64,000 nucleotides of DNA from Plutella xylostella. Taxonomy: Eukaryota; Arthropoda; Insecta; Lepidoptera; Plutellidae. How positions within the stretch are numbered: position 1 is the first letter of the stretch; each line of letters starts with the position of its first letter. The stretch spans positions 9,307,501-9,371,500 of the forward strand of contig NC_064012.1 in the NCBI RefSeq assembly GCF_932276165.1, given 5' to 3'. Positions 46,501 through 59,700 of this stretch are shown in pieces. The notes under the pieces are model-generated. The model had not been told where the DNA came from, did not search any database, and saw only the letters and a program-made list of their open reading frames with translations. The translations under genes were made by a program, and so were the position numbers.

Positions 46501-49500
46501 TTACTTACACAAATTTTATCAGTGATTTCATTTACCTAAGAGAAAGGGTTCATTCATACTGAGCAACGTTACTAATGTACAGTCTGTAGAAAAGAAACGT
46601 GACCCCTATTAGGTGGCATTGCATTGTCGCTCTGAGAGGGACCTACCAGTGTCTCTACCCTAAACGCCCCCATCATCCAATGCTGGACCAAACGCTTTTC
46701 CAAGGAGCGTTACTCTATCTATGTCCTCCACTACGTCTCAGAGACCGCCGCCCACCGCGTTTTTATTATAAGAAAGTGAAACAGAGTATAAGTACCAAAA
46801 TAAAAATAAAAAACTAAAGAATACAACGAAAGTATAAAATTAGGACCATATCAGGAATTGGAATCAGTAGCAGTATCATTCCAAATTATAATCGAACCAC
46901 AACGATAGGGACTCTATCTAGGTACCTATACGAAAACTAAATATTTCATATACACATCCTATTTTCCTAGCACCAGCACACAGGACCATGCATGCATGAA
47001 TTTTGTTTCTAGGTGGGCAAATATTTGGACGGCGGTGAATTTTATTCGTATATTTTACCTACAAATCAAATATTGGCTGTCCGAGTGTTTGTATTTTGTT
47101 AGCCTACCGCCTACCTCTATGTTTGGATTTGGAACATAGGACTTTATATAGATCTATAAGCTGAAATGGTAGTGTTCCAGCCATCATTATGCTGAACATC
47201 CGATACCGATGACCGGTGGGGAAAACGAATTATACAGTGAGGACCACGGAGAAATAGTGGGACGCCCTCCAGTGGAAACTACGAACGTATCAGGAAAAAG
47301 TACGGGCGAGTGCCATATGTGAAAAGGATACGAAAGAGATAATGAATGAAATAAAAGATGACTACATATAAAGAAAAACATTCAGGTAGACGAAATGGAA
47401 ATTTCCTCCTCTTTGTCTTCCGTGAGCATCGGTATTTGGAGACATACGACCGTGACTCCGCAGACTACTGACTAGAGCACAGAAACGGCATGCGAGCTGC
47501 GGTCTCGCTGCTGCCGTGAAAGGTCGGGCGATTAGGTTCTGCATAAGTGAGCAGGTACGAATGGGTTCCGCCGGGAACGCGCGCCGTGGGGCACTAAGCT
47601 CCGGGAAAGCTTGGCAGTGCGCGAGCGAGCAGCGGCGGCGGAGGTCGCGCGCAGACCTGCGCACGAGTCGCCGTCCCCCGCGTCCCCCCGTCCCCCGCGC
47701 CCCCCGACATGCGCGCGACATGGACGTGTGGAGTCGCGCGTGCCCACCCCCCGCCTCCTACCCCACACTGACCACTGAAGCACGAGACTTCGACTTGTCC
47801 TTCTTCGACGACGGCAAAGACAAACCGAGGCAGCCGCCACCGCTGCCGCCTCCGCCGAAACAAGGTACCTCCCGAGCATGAGCACGAGATGAGTGACACA
47901 TCATAGCACTGGGCATGTACATGCCCATACTCGTACTTACGTGTGGTGTGATCTGATCTGTCGATGGAGAGTGTTCTTATGCCTAAGCGTTGGAATTTGA
48001 AATCAATAAGTTATAGGGTCAGTCGGTGACACAGTACAGAGGCACTGTCCCATCTTATCAGGTAGGTATCCTGTTATCAGTAGGTACCCCGGCTACTTTT
48101 GGAATGAATGTTTATTGATAGTTTCATTGTTGTGAGTTGTTTTGTTTAGCTAACAAATTGATACTCTAGCACATGTTTACTTACGGTTGATAATATCTAT
48201 TAAGTATAATTACGATATTATTACTCTCAAAATCAAATTATTAGGTATTATCACATATAGCTTATCCTTATCAGTGTTATCACAAATATCCATAACATAC
48301 AATAAACAAATACCATTTCATAACGAAAGCTCACTTTGTTTATTGCAAACAAATAAATATAGCATTATTGTTCTTTGTGAATCACCTTATCAACTTTATA
48401 CTTTATTGAACTTCAGACACAATCACTATCTACTGTAAGTCTTATTTTATCTATTTTGATTGATGATGATGACGATGGTGAATAACTGCAATGCGAAAGT
48501 GCTTCCTACTCAACTCAGCTTGCGCGCAGCTTATTAAAACTTTTTAAGTCCCTAATAGTCCCTATAGATATTTTTTATTAGGCGCTTTTTAGGTTGGTAA
48601 CATTGATGTATAATTATTAACATACGTAGCGTAGTTACATCGATGTTTGGCCATTAATTATACTTACTTAATTGCATTGAAGTAAAACTTATGTTATAAT
48701 CAACTCCCTACACTTACACTTCTAGACCTAACTTTTACACAAAAACTATTTGATATCAGAGGCGCACAAAAACCCTACCGCGCTTAAATAAAAACATGCA
48801 CTTACTTATTGCATAATGCAGGGTTCAGCAGCCAATCGTTACACGATTCCTAGAATCCTTGCGTGCACATCACGAGCCATAACTTAACTAGGTAATCTAT
48901 TAAGTTTTTCCGCAAGTCGCTCACAAGTTCTATGTGACTGGTCGTGTGCAAAACCGTATAAAAGAATGTGTGTATAAATAAAGCGCCTGCGCCGGTGAGA
49001 TGGTGAAGGGGCCGGGGCGCGGGGGGGAGGTCGATGACCAGCCGTGTTATGCAATGGCCGCGGGCCTCGGGTGATAACGCCGGACCATCGCTGCTACAAC
49101 CGCGCTCACTACAACACTCACTACTCCGTAATAAGGGTGCCACCACTGGCGTCTCTCTCCCTCATTGCACTAAATGCCATTTTCGCTTGACATCCAGCTG
49201 GCAAGTTGTAGTGAGCGAACTAGACGGAGCTTTCTCACGGGGTAGCTCCACGTGACAGCAAGATCTAGCATCTAAAAGCAACAGTCCCTCTGTAGCTTCT
49301 AGTGCAAAAAGGAGATGGTTGTACATATTTTTACTTCCGAACCTTCAATAGTTGAAATACTTATTACAATAGTTCAATAGTACGTAAATAAAATGCAATA
49401 TGATACTTTTAAATGCGCGCAATAAATGCATGTACTTAGGTATGTAGTTCGACACTCTCTTTGATGCCGTGAATGTTTCCGCTGCCCTCTTTAACTTGAG

Positions 49501-52500
49501 CGCGTATCAATCAGCAATTTATTGGTATTGTACCGAAAATATGATCCCTTCAACAAACTGCATGGTAGATATATTAACTAGGTTACGAAGTTGCTACTTC
49601 AGGTACTTACCTGGATACTTGGCTAAGTACTACGCACATCGAGTACTTATAAATATTTATTAGCATAACTTACTTACATGTTAATACTAATGTAACTCTT
49701 CAAACTTTTATGCGGTTTCAAACTTTTGACAATAAAACCTAGCCAATGAGCCTAGTAAAAAGTACTAGGATTAAGATTTAAGAATCAATAGTTTTTGATG
49801 CACTATCGATCCTGGATTATTATAGGTCCGGTACATCCTGTGCAGTCAACGACTGATGACTGATCTGACTGGCTAATGCTTTCACTAAGGCAATTTTTAA
49901 ATTTACTTATTTACTATTATTAGGCTTAAGTTATTATATCCAGTAATTGTACATTTTTAGTAAATAATTATATAATAGTTCCTTTACTAAATAAGGACAA
50001 ACTCTAGTTCAGTGCAGCGATTATAAGATTCGAAACCTCCGTTTACGTGTTGCGTATCGTCAACTCACTGCCAAAATGTAAGGCAAGTTTGTTAGTTCCA
50101 AAAGCCACATTTGTTAGTTCCATATGGTTCCATATGTTTGTATAGTATCGAAAATAGTATCGAATTGCGTACGTAAGCCCGTGATAGGCCCTCAGCTCTA
50201 AGTTTTTGTCACCCCTCACGCTAAGAATAAGTTGCTTTGTTAATACACTCACGAGCAATGAAAAAGTTCCAGTGAGAAAAGCGCTAAATTACTCCTAAAC
50301 GGAGAAGGCTAGCTTAATTACGCAGTCTGCAATATTGAAGTACACATTCGCTGTTGAATAAGAATGATTAATAATTAGAATGCTTATTACAGACGTATTT
50401 TGTTTACATTAAATGATTGAAAATGGGTTCCTTTGGTTTTCGGCATATTGTGAGTGGAGCTTTTTATTGCCCATGAGTGTATTTTTTCTTCACAGGCAGT
50501 CATAGTGAAAGAAATATTACGAACGGTGTCAGCACAACTGCATCATCCTGTATACGAGAGGTTGTAGAGCACAGTCAGGTGCTATCAACTGCTCTAACAA
50601 ATTCATATTTTATGAGCAAGAAATGAGCACCTCTTGTTCAGTTTCAGGCTGAAACTGAATCTGAAACTTTCAGCCGTCTTCCGGGCGTTGGTGCTGTAAA
50701 ATTAAACTCGGAGAATAGACTTATAAACTATACCAACATTAATCATGTATGTAGCTATATTTACCTACTACATGCTTAAATATAATAATCTTGAAATGGG
50801 AAATGGATCCAATGATCCAGCAGTTCCAGGACCCGTAGTTAAACAATATCAATATTCTACTTTTTCATATTGCAACTTGGTTAGTTGCATAGTAATTAGT
50901 GCTACAGTAAGACGAAAGGGGGTGACAAAGGGGCTCTGTCTTAAGAAATTACGTTCAATGACAATTATAGTTAGTTTAGTATATTTTGTATTATTAGTAT
51001 GTATTAGGTATATTATAATATAATGTAGGAATATATTTATATATTTAGGTATATAATTTGTTTAGTTATTATGTATAAGTAAGTAGATATACTTACTTAT
51101 ACATAATAACTGTGTTTCGTTTTAAGTAGATAAACTTATCTCCTCTCAACCTATCGCACTACCAACCACTTTCTTCACATCACCAAAGGTTAACTGGTAG
51201 AGAATGCTACTAGCATTAAGTTCGCCTTTGTACAATGTTTTTTATGTGCAATAAAGAATTTATAATAATAATGACTTATGAGAACTGGTGAAAAAAAAAC
51301 GAGTTTCTATAGAAACTTTTATGGTAACGCATATGTAGTCATAATTTAATTAGAACTAAATAAATAATATATAATAATAAGCAATATGTTATAGGATTAT
51401 CACTGTTTTTTTTTCAAAAATATTGCTAAGTGTGAATGAATGGGTTTCTGATCCTTGGAAATCAGACCTTATACTCATGTATGATTCAGAATTCAGATTC
51501 CTTACGTAGTACGGTGGTACTTTTTAACCTGCTTTTAAAAGGTATAATCCTCGCCGTCATTTGTTTTATAGACTGTCTTTCTTTGTAATGTAGAAGGTCT
51601 GCAAAATACATTATTAATTTTAAATGGACGTGTCTCGATTGAGTGCTTGCACTCTATTAAATACCAATTACAAAGTTAATTGAAGCACATTGATGCTCAC
51701 AATAATAGCAGAAACGCATACAATGTGCCAGAAGTTTATAAATGTAGGTAGGTACTTACGTACATTCGTTGCTATAAACACAGTTACACTTTTGTACCTT
51801 GTAAAAGAAAATTAGGAAACTGTTTTTTACTTCATTGGTTCATGGTTGGACAGCGTAGTATTTTTTATAAAATGAGAGAAACATATAAATCTTCATAATA
51901 CCGTAAGTAAGTATAAGGTTGGTACGATAAGTGAGCGTCTATTTGACTATTTTTTTTAAACATTAACCAAAAAAGTCTTAAATTTATTTGTGTCAATTCC
52001 CCGGACAGTATGGCGCAAATCATCTTCATAAACATAATCTATTAGTTGTGCGTGTTCCTATGAATGAATTTTCCTATCAATTAGTTCGTGTATAGTGGAT
52101 TAATAAGTACTTTTTTGAGAATCTCAATATGCTTATATATAAGTTATTAATTAAGTACTAAAGGGGTTCAGGTTACGTAGAAACTAACATTTGATGTGGT
52201 TCAGCCTAGATTGAATAGTATAATGGTTTAATACACTCACGGGCAATGAAAAGGTTCCATTAAAAAAATACCAAATTACTCCTAAACGGAAAAACCTAGC
52301 TTAATGATGCCTTCTGCAACATTGAAGTACATTTAACAGAGCATCAGTATATTATCAATTAAAAACAATAATATTTTGTTCAAATTTTAAATTAAATGTT
52401 TGAAAAAATTGGGGTTGCATAGTGTCGGAATTTTGTGAGTGGACCTTTTTCATTGCCCGTGAGTGTACCTATATAAATGAATATAGCAAAATGATCATCG

Positions 52501-55500
52501 ACGACGCCTTCAGTCATCGACATCGCAGTCCAATGCTAGATAGTATAAAATATCATAAACAAGCTACCATATTATTGTGATAATAAAATAAGAGTGATTT
52601 GGTACCGGATAATTAATTTCACACATCACAAATTCTGATTTCAGCTTTAGCAAGCAATAAAAAGAAAAGCTGAAATTAATGATCTATTAACTATTTCTCA
52701 ATTAAAATAAGAAAAGAAAAATAAAGCTAAATACAATACTAAACTATCTAGACAAAGACAATCATTATAATTGTTTGAACTTTTATATTTAAGTATAATA
52801 AATAATAATATGATATGAATTCAATGTTCATTAAAATTCTTCTTGAAAAGCACCTAAAATAGTCCAGATAAAAAAAAACTTGCACCAAAACAAACCGAGA
52901 CTTTGATGTTTTTATTGTTAGCATATACAATGCCGGGCAATGAAAAAGTTAAACTCACAAAATTCCGACAGCAAATGACCCCAATATTTTCAAAGATTTA
53001 TTTTAAAATTGGAACAAAATATTACCGATTATAGTTGGTAATATCCTGATACTCTGTCAAATGTACTTCAATGTTGCTGAAGACGGCATTAATTACGGAG
53101 CTTATTAATTTAGTAGTATTAATTAAGCTACTGTCATAATAAATAGATAATAATACACTCACAGGCAATGAAAAGGTTCCACTGAGAAAAGCACCAAATT
53201 ACTTACTTAAACAGAGCTTGTTACTAGCCTTTTCTGTTTAGAAGTAATTTGGTGCTTTTCTAAGTGGAACCTTTTCATTGCCCGTAAGTGTATTATTATC
53301 TATTTATTATGACAGTAGCACGTCAGGAACTTCAGCTATTGTAGGCTGAAGCCATTGACAACTTCATGTCCCAAAGCCCCGCGAACACCAAGTTGATGCT
53401 TGTTACTCTCCGTAAACTGAGTAGGTACGTATAAGTTCTATCAGGGAAACCGCTCTTTAAAACTAGAACCGCTTGAAGCGTGCGTGTTCACTACAAATAG
53501 AGGATTATGCACGATGTGTTCTTCTTCCTTTACTTACACCCTCCTCGTGGACGAAGGCGGCAACCTAGTAACACCACATCAGACACTGCACAAGCCGCAA
53601 ACACATCACGACCACCTTACACTGCACGCCGGCGCATACAACGGAATCCCTACAGCTACACCAGATTTAAACATGGGCCCGGCCGTTTCTCGCCCATTCA
53701 ACATACACCACAACCATCCGCAACAGCAGTCAGTCCCCTCGACGGGTCGGCTTCTACGCTGAAGCTATAATAACCTGAGGCAGGGACTACCTGTTCCCCT
53801 CAGCCGAAGGCAAAGCTGTAATAGCCAATAGGCTAACAGCAAAAAAGGTTATCTCAAAAAATAATAATAATAATGTGTTCTTCTTCTTAGCGACAAACAC
53901 TGACGGACCCCGTCGCAAATTTAAAACAGAATAACATTTATGCAGTCATTACTGTCTAATTCAATACATTTTGAATCCGAAAATGGTTGTCAAAACAATT
54001 TCGTAGTCATCTTGGTATGCATTTCCCTGATGGTACATTATTACGTTATTCCAGAGTTAATACCTCACTCTGGATGACGCAAGCGGAAGAGGGAAGTGAA
54101 TATGATACTGCAACTATCAAAACTGTCTTCAATACGTTAACATGATATCCATTATTATTTTGTATAAAAGTTCGTTATTACCTGACAACGTCAGAAGCAG
54201 GGTGGTTCAAAGAAAGCTTACAATGAAGCAAGCATTTTCCGATACGAAAGTAGAATGCACTCATCGCCCACATAATTTATGAATCCTTTATCCTCGTGCA
54301 ACCCGAGCCGCCTCATCTGAGGATACACGAGGAACTTAAAGGTCAATCCATTTACTGAAAGCCTTCGATAATGTTATGTACTTCCTTAGAAAATATGTGG
54401 TATTCAACCAACGCCCACCCGATTGTCGTCGCATTGTCTTTAACTAATGAAAGAGTTTATTTTAGAAATACTCCCGCGTGCAATGAAGAAGCTCTGCCCA
54501 CAAAATGAAGACTGAAAAAAGCCCCATTTAAAAAAAATATATAATATACTGATGCTTTCATAAATGTACCTACTTCATATACACTGCGAAATTTGGTGAT
54601 ATTTTAACTGAAACTTTTTCAATGCTCGTGAGTGTATATTCATTAAATGCATACGTCTAGTCTGCTAGAACCTGCTCAAAGTAAACTGGTTTCATCCCTT
54701 GGCTAACAATTACGTTGGAAATTGGAATCGCGCTTTAGAAACTAAGGGAAAGTTTCAGTTAACCCAGTTGGTATTGTACACGAAACGTTAGTTGCAATTA
54801 TTGAAGATATCGCATACCCTGTTCACGACTGCTCTGGGCAGAAATTAATTATTCTGGTTAACACCCAATATGTACCATCGGGGAAATTCAGCATTTCACG
54901 AATTCAAAACAATATCCCCTAACTTTATCACAGATTTAACAGTACCAAGTATTTTCTACATTTATACTCTACTCGCCTGTCGAGACAGTATACTTGCAGT
55001 ATACCATGACCAATGAAAAAGATCCACCTGTCATTGCCGTTCTACAATGTCCGTGATTTTTCATCATTCTTCTTCAGTTTATGTAGGGAGCATGTAAGCG
55101 AGCATGCTAAAAGCAGTTCCAGCCATTCCCCGATAGTAAATATGTAGTCTAGAATTTTACCTAGGAATGTATAGGTTTCAGCCTTGCATGGTGTGCAAGG
55201 TTGTGTAAATGTATGTGTGTAGTTTTAGGGTGAGAATTAGTACAAAGGCGAACTTAATGCTAGCATTCTCTACCAGTTAACCTTTGATAATGTCAGGAAA
55301 GAGATCGGTAGTGTACACCCGAGTCCGCGTTGTTCTATGGTAGTGCGCTATAATGCTTTTATAAGACAAATGGATACTGGATTAATTATACTTACCACAC
55401 CGTTTATAATTTCAAGCTGGGGATTGATACAATAACTAAGTATAATTTAACCACAGTGGAAATTGAGTAAATAAAGACAAATATTACATGGAAATACTCG

Positions 55501-56721
55501 TAAATACGTGATTAAATTCCATTGGTGGTGTTTGTCGTGAGCCCCTGAGTGGTGTTGCAGGCACGTTCACCGGCCGGTCGGTTTGCGAAGATTACTAATT
55601 TAAGCTTTGCCTACCACACCACCGAAGATCTAAAATTATCAGGAAACACAGTGTAGGGTGAGTGAAACTATAGGTATAACTAGTTCCTGGAGGAATATGA
55701 TCCGATAAATTCATCGATGTCCTCATGTGTCCAAATTTCTTACGTTGTGTATTCACTACGAATTATTATTGAAACACTCACGAGTAATGAAAAATTTCCA
55801 CTTACAAAATGTCAACTTAAATGTCCCAAATTTTTAAATTCATCAAGATATTTACCTTTTTATTTGGTTTTATTCTCATGCGTTAATCATGTACTTACCT
55901 CAATATTCCAGACAGCGTCAGCTTCTTTCTCGTTAAGGAGTAATTTGGTGCTATTGTCACTGGAACTTTTTCATTGCTCGTGAGTGTATTTAATACTGCG
56001 ATTAATTATCGCTTCGCCATCACCGACTCGCCAAGAATACGGATCCGGTTGACGCAACACATCCTAACTAGTTTGCCTATCCGCCGGAGCCTGAACTTGC
56101 ACCAATAATAATTACATTTCGCCTAGCCTAGTCGTTAATTGAAAGGCCCTTTACACGGCTTACAGAGTCTGGATTGTAGTTTGTCCTGTAGTAATTTGAG
56201 GTGAATGACGCGTCCGGGTAGTCCGGATCACTCGGGCCGGTGCAAGGTGTCGACAGGTTATTAATTCTGCGCCTAAGCGTAATCTATTTCACTGAACAAA
56301 TGGCCAAAATGAAGCCTCTTGTGTTGATGATTGACAATTTCTGCCTGTGTTCATTTGCTTTCTGCCCTGTTTGCAATTAATTTCTGCCCTGTGTGCAATT
56401 GTGTTGATGATTGACAATTTCTGTAAAGCCTGGTAAGCGGTAAACACTAACAAATTGAAGATTAAATTGTAACATTGATCTACTTATAGATAAGTAAATA
56501 ATGGTATTGGTCATAGGGAAACTTCATAAATTGTTACATAAGAGATGGATAGGTTGCATTTATTTAAATACTAGCAGTTCCCGCGCGCTTCGCTTCGCCT
56601 TAAAAAGTTTTCCCGTGGGAATTCCGGGATAAAAAGTACCCTATGTTCTTTCCCAGGGTCTATACCATATGTATACCAAATTTCATTCAAATCCGTTCAG
56701 TAGTTTTGGCGTGAAAGAGTA

Positions 56722-56768
<47 letters not shown>

Positions 56769-59700
56769 CAGTTACTTTCGCATTTATAATATTAGTTAGG
56801 ATTTATTTTTTCGTTGTACGGGTGCGGCAAGGACATCTATTCAATCATTAAATCATCAGTTGCCGATATATATTTTAGGGTTACGAGATGAAAATCCTAT
56901 GGTAGGTAAGTGGTAGATTCCTCGACAGTACGTCTATCACAACGTGTAGAAACGCGCTAGCCAGTGGTGATCATTTCCCGGAAATTCGCTTATAAAGGCT
57001 GCATAGCGCTTGCTCTTAGAATAGGATTTGCACTCACGAGCAATGAGACAGTTCCACTTAGTACTTTCAAAATGTTGACACCAAATTACCTCATTGTATT
57101 AAACATAATCAAAATATTATTTATATTGTTGGTATATAAGTAAGTATTTGAATATTGCAGATGGCGCCATTAGGCTAGCCTTTTCCGTTTGGGAGTAATT
57201 TGGTCCTATTGTCATTGGAACTTTTTCATTGCTCGTGTGTCTATATGTAACTATATACCTATATGACCTATACGGTTCTACCTTTTTTGGCATAAGATTT
57301 TTTTGCCTAATCTCGTATTGCATAGTAACGTTTGGTCAAAGTCTCGTTACGCCGAAAATCGTATGGCATAAATCTCGTTTAGTAAAAAGTTATTTCGCAT
57401 AACATTGTTTAGCCTAATAATGTTATTGCCAAATCTTGAATAGCCTAATAATGCTATGGCATAGGTTTATACAAAGTAATAATATTCGTTTGGCTTTAAT
57501 TTTGACGGAGCGTCTCCCTACATAGCGCAAACTGGTGCCTTGTATTGTTTCCGCTGTTTGGAAAACGCTCCGCTCCGCTTCGCTGCGCTCCGCTTTGGTT
57601 TTGATGAACATGTGCACCTAACACGCTCCTCCTCGCTTTGCTCGTCGTCGCACCTATTTTTAGGTTTCGATCTCATGGGGTTTGTAATAATTATATTGGT
57701 CGTTAACTTTTGATTTTTTGATCATACAATATCGTTATTTTCGGGATGTAGGAGAAAAATACCACAATTTGTACATTTACTGCATACTTAATATATTATT
57801 TATTAAGATAACATTGGGAGAAACAAGATTATACATAGGTATAGACGAACATAAATTTGCGCAAACGAAACTTAGGTGTTTAAAGATTGTGCCTAAAGAG
57901 TTTTAGACGAAACGAGCCTTATGCCACATAAGTCTTGGCAAAGTGATGGTTCGGCCAAAAAAGTTTAGACCATACGAGTTATGCGAAATGAGTTTTGGTC
58001 AATAAAGATTATGCCAGATGAGCGGAACCCGACCTATACATATAATACCTTTAAAGCTACTATATAGGTATCTCGAGCATGGGTTGTGCTAGCGATGGGA
58101 TGCGGAGAGCTGTCGGTCTAGATTTCTACGTCGAATTAGCTGCTATATTAAATTAGGTCCATCGCATAGGCTATTTTATTTTAGGTTTACATGTATTTGC
58201 TATCAAAGCTGCAGCTATAGGTAGTAGGTATAGGTATGTTGTACTCAGGGATATTTAGTACAAATCGGTTCAGTGTTTTTGAGTTTATCCTTAACAATCA
58301 AAAATGCAAACATAAGTACTTACTTACAAATGTAATCTTTATTAGTAACACTTATTAATAAATAAGTATGGATTCATATATTATGTACTTAATCCTTTCG
58401 GTTTTAATTTAACTTATGTATAAATTTGGGTTTCAAACGTTAGAACTTTTACCTACGCATCAGTTTCCCATAGCGTAACACCATCAATGGAATGGCGAGA
58501 AAAACAACCTATGGGATGAACAGAGATAGCTTGCGCAGATATATGCGAAGTCTAGTGAGTGTAAGGGAGACAGGGTGATGGTTAGGAAAGGTTCAATGCT
58601 CGACTCTTGCGCAGTTTGTTGAACCTTAATCACAGCTATAGAAAATGGTGAGGGTGGTCAAGACAACCATTTCCTATTTTTCCGTACAATTCGCAAACCG
58701 GAAGTGATAATAAGCCAAATTATACTTATATGTATAAGATGTTTACCATTGACAGTTAATAGTTAACAACGCAATAATACCTACCTATAGATGATTTCTT
58801 TGTTAATAGATAAACATAATTATATACCCCGTACCAGCTGTTCAACGACAGTTGATTCGCACTAGTAGCTCTGTTGGACGATGATTGCCTTAAATTCACC
58901 TTTATCATTCATTCACTGATACATGTTTTGCTGAAAAGTTTAGCCGAACAGATTTATATTATTCCGTGAACCAATTTAACAAACCGTACTGTCGGAGAAG
59001 CATTATTTTATGTTATGTTTTAAACACTTTGATGATACCACAGAATAATAACTATATAGTCACTAGGTACTAATACTTGAATTTAAAATATATTTGCAAT
59101 GGTTGAGTTTTGTATTAGGTATGCATTATTGAGTTCAATCGACTGCCACTGAAATGCCTTTTACAACCCAATCAAAGGAATACATCTACTAAGTAATGAC
59201 CCTGCAGATATATTTATTAATTCAATTTAATGGCCACTTTTTACGTAGTGTAAAATCTTTTTTTAGTTTGTTCTTATATTTTACACGGCTCGCTGCTTAC
59301 CTGTGCCAGTTAGAAACATCATGTTCATGTATAAGCAAGCCGAAGGATAATGAGAAACATTCAAAACTCGGCTGATATGGTGTCAATGTCAAGATTGAAA
59401 TTAGCATAGCATCAATAATGCAAACTTGTAAGGCATTAGCTTAGGCTACTGTGCTCTTTCTTGTATGGATGGCAACCGTTTCAAATTTGACTGTGCTCTC
59501 TTGCTTGGCACTATTGTTCTTTACTTACTTATTTATACTTAAAATTGATTAAATAACCCGAAATCACCCTTATATTAACACCCTGTATTGTATAATGCCT
59601 CTTAAACATTGATCAATTCGCTTGGATGTCTCAAAACTAAAACTGCGACATATAAATTAAATACAAACTCAACTAAAATGTATTCACAGCCGTTGTTTTT

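Noticed and set aside
53507..53770. Protein gene of 87 codons
   Set aside because: No domain, biased composition, and an (AAT)n-tailed layout like a retroelement end.
56722..56768. CRISPR-like or functional short tandem array
   Set aside because: It is a plain (CAGA)n microsatellite within a common moth repeat.
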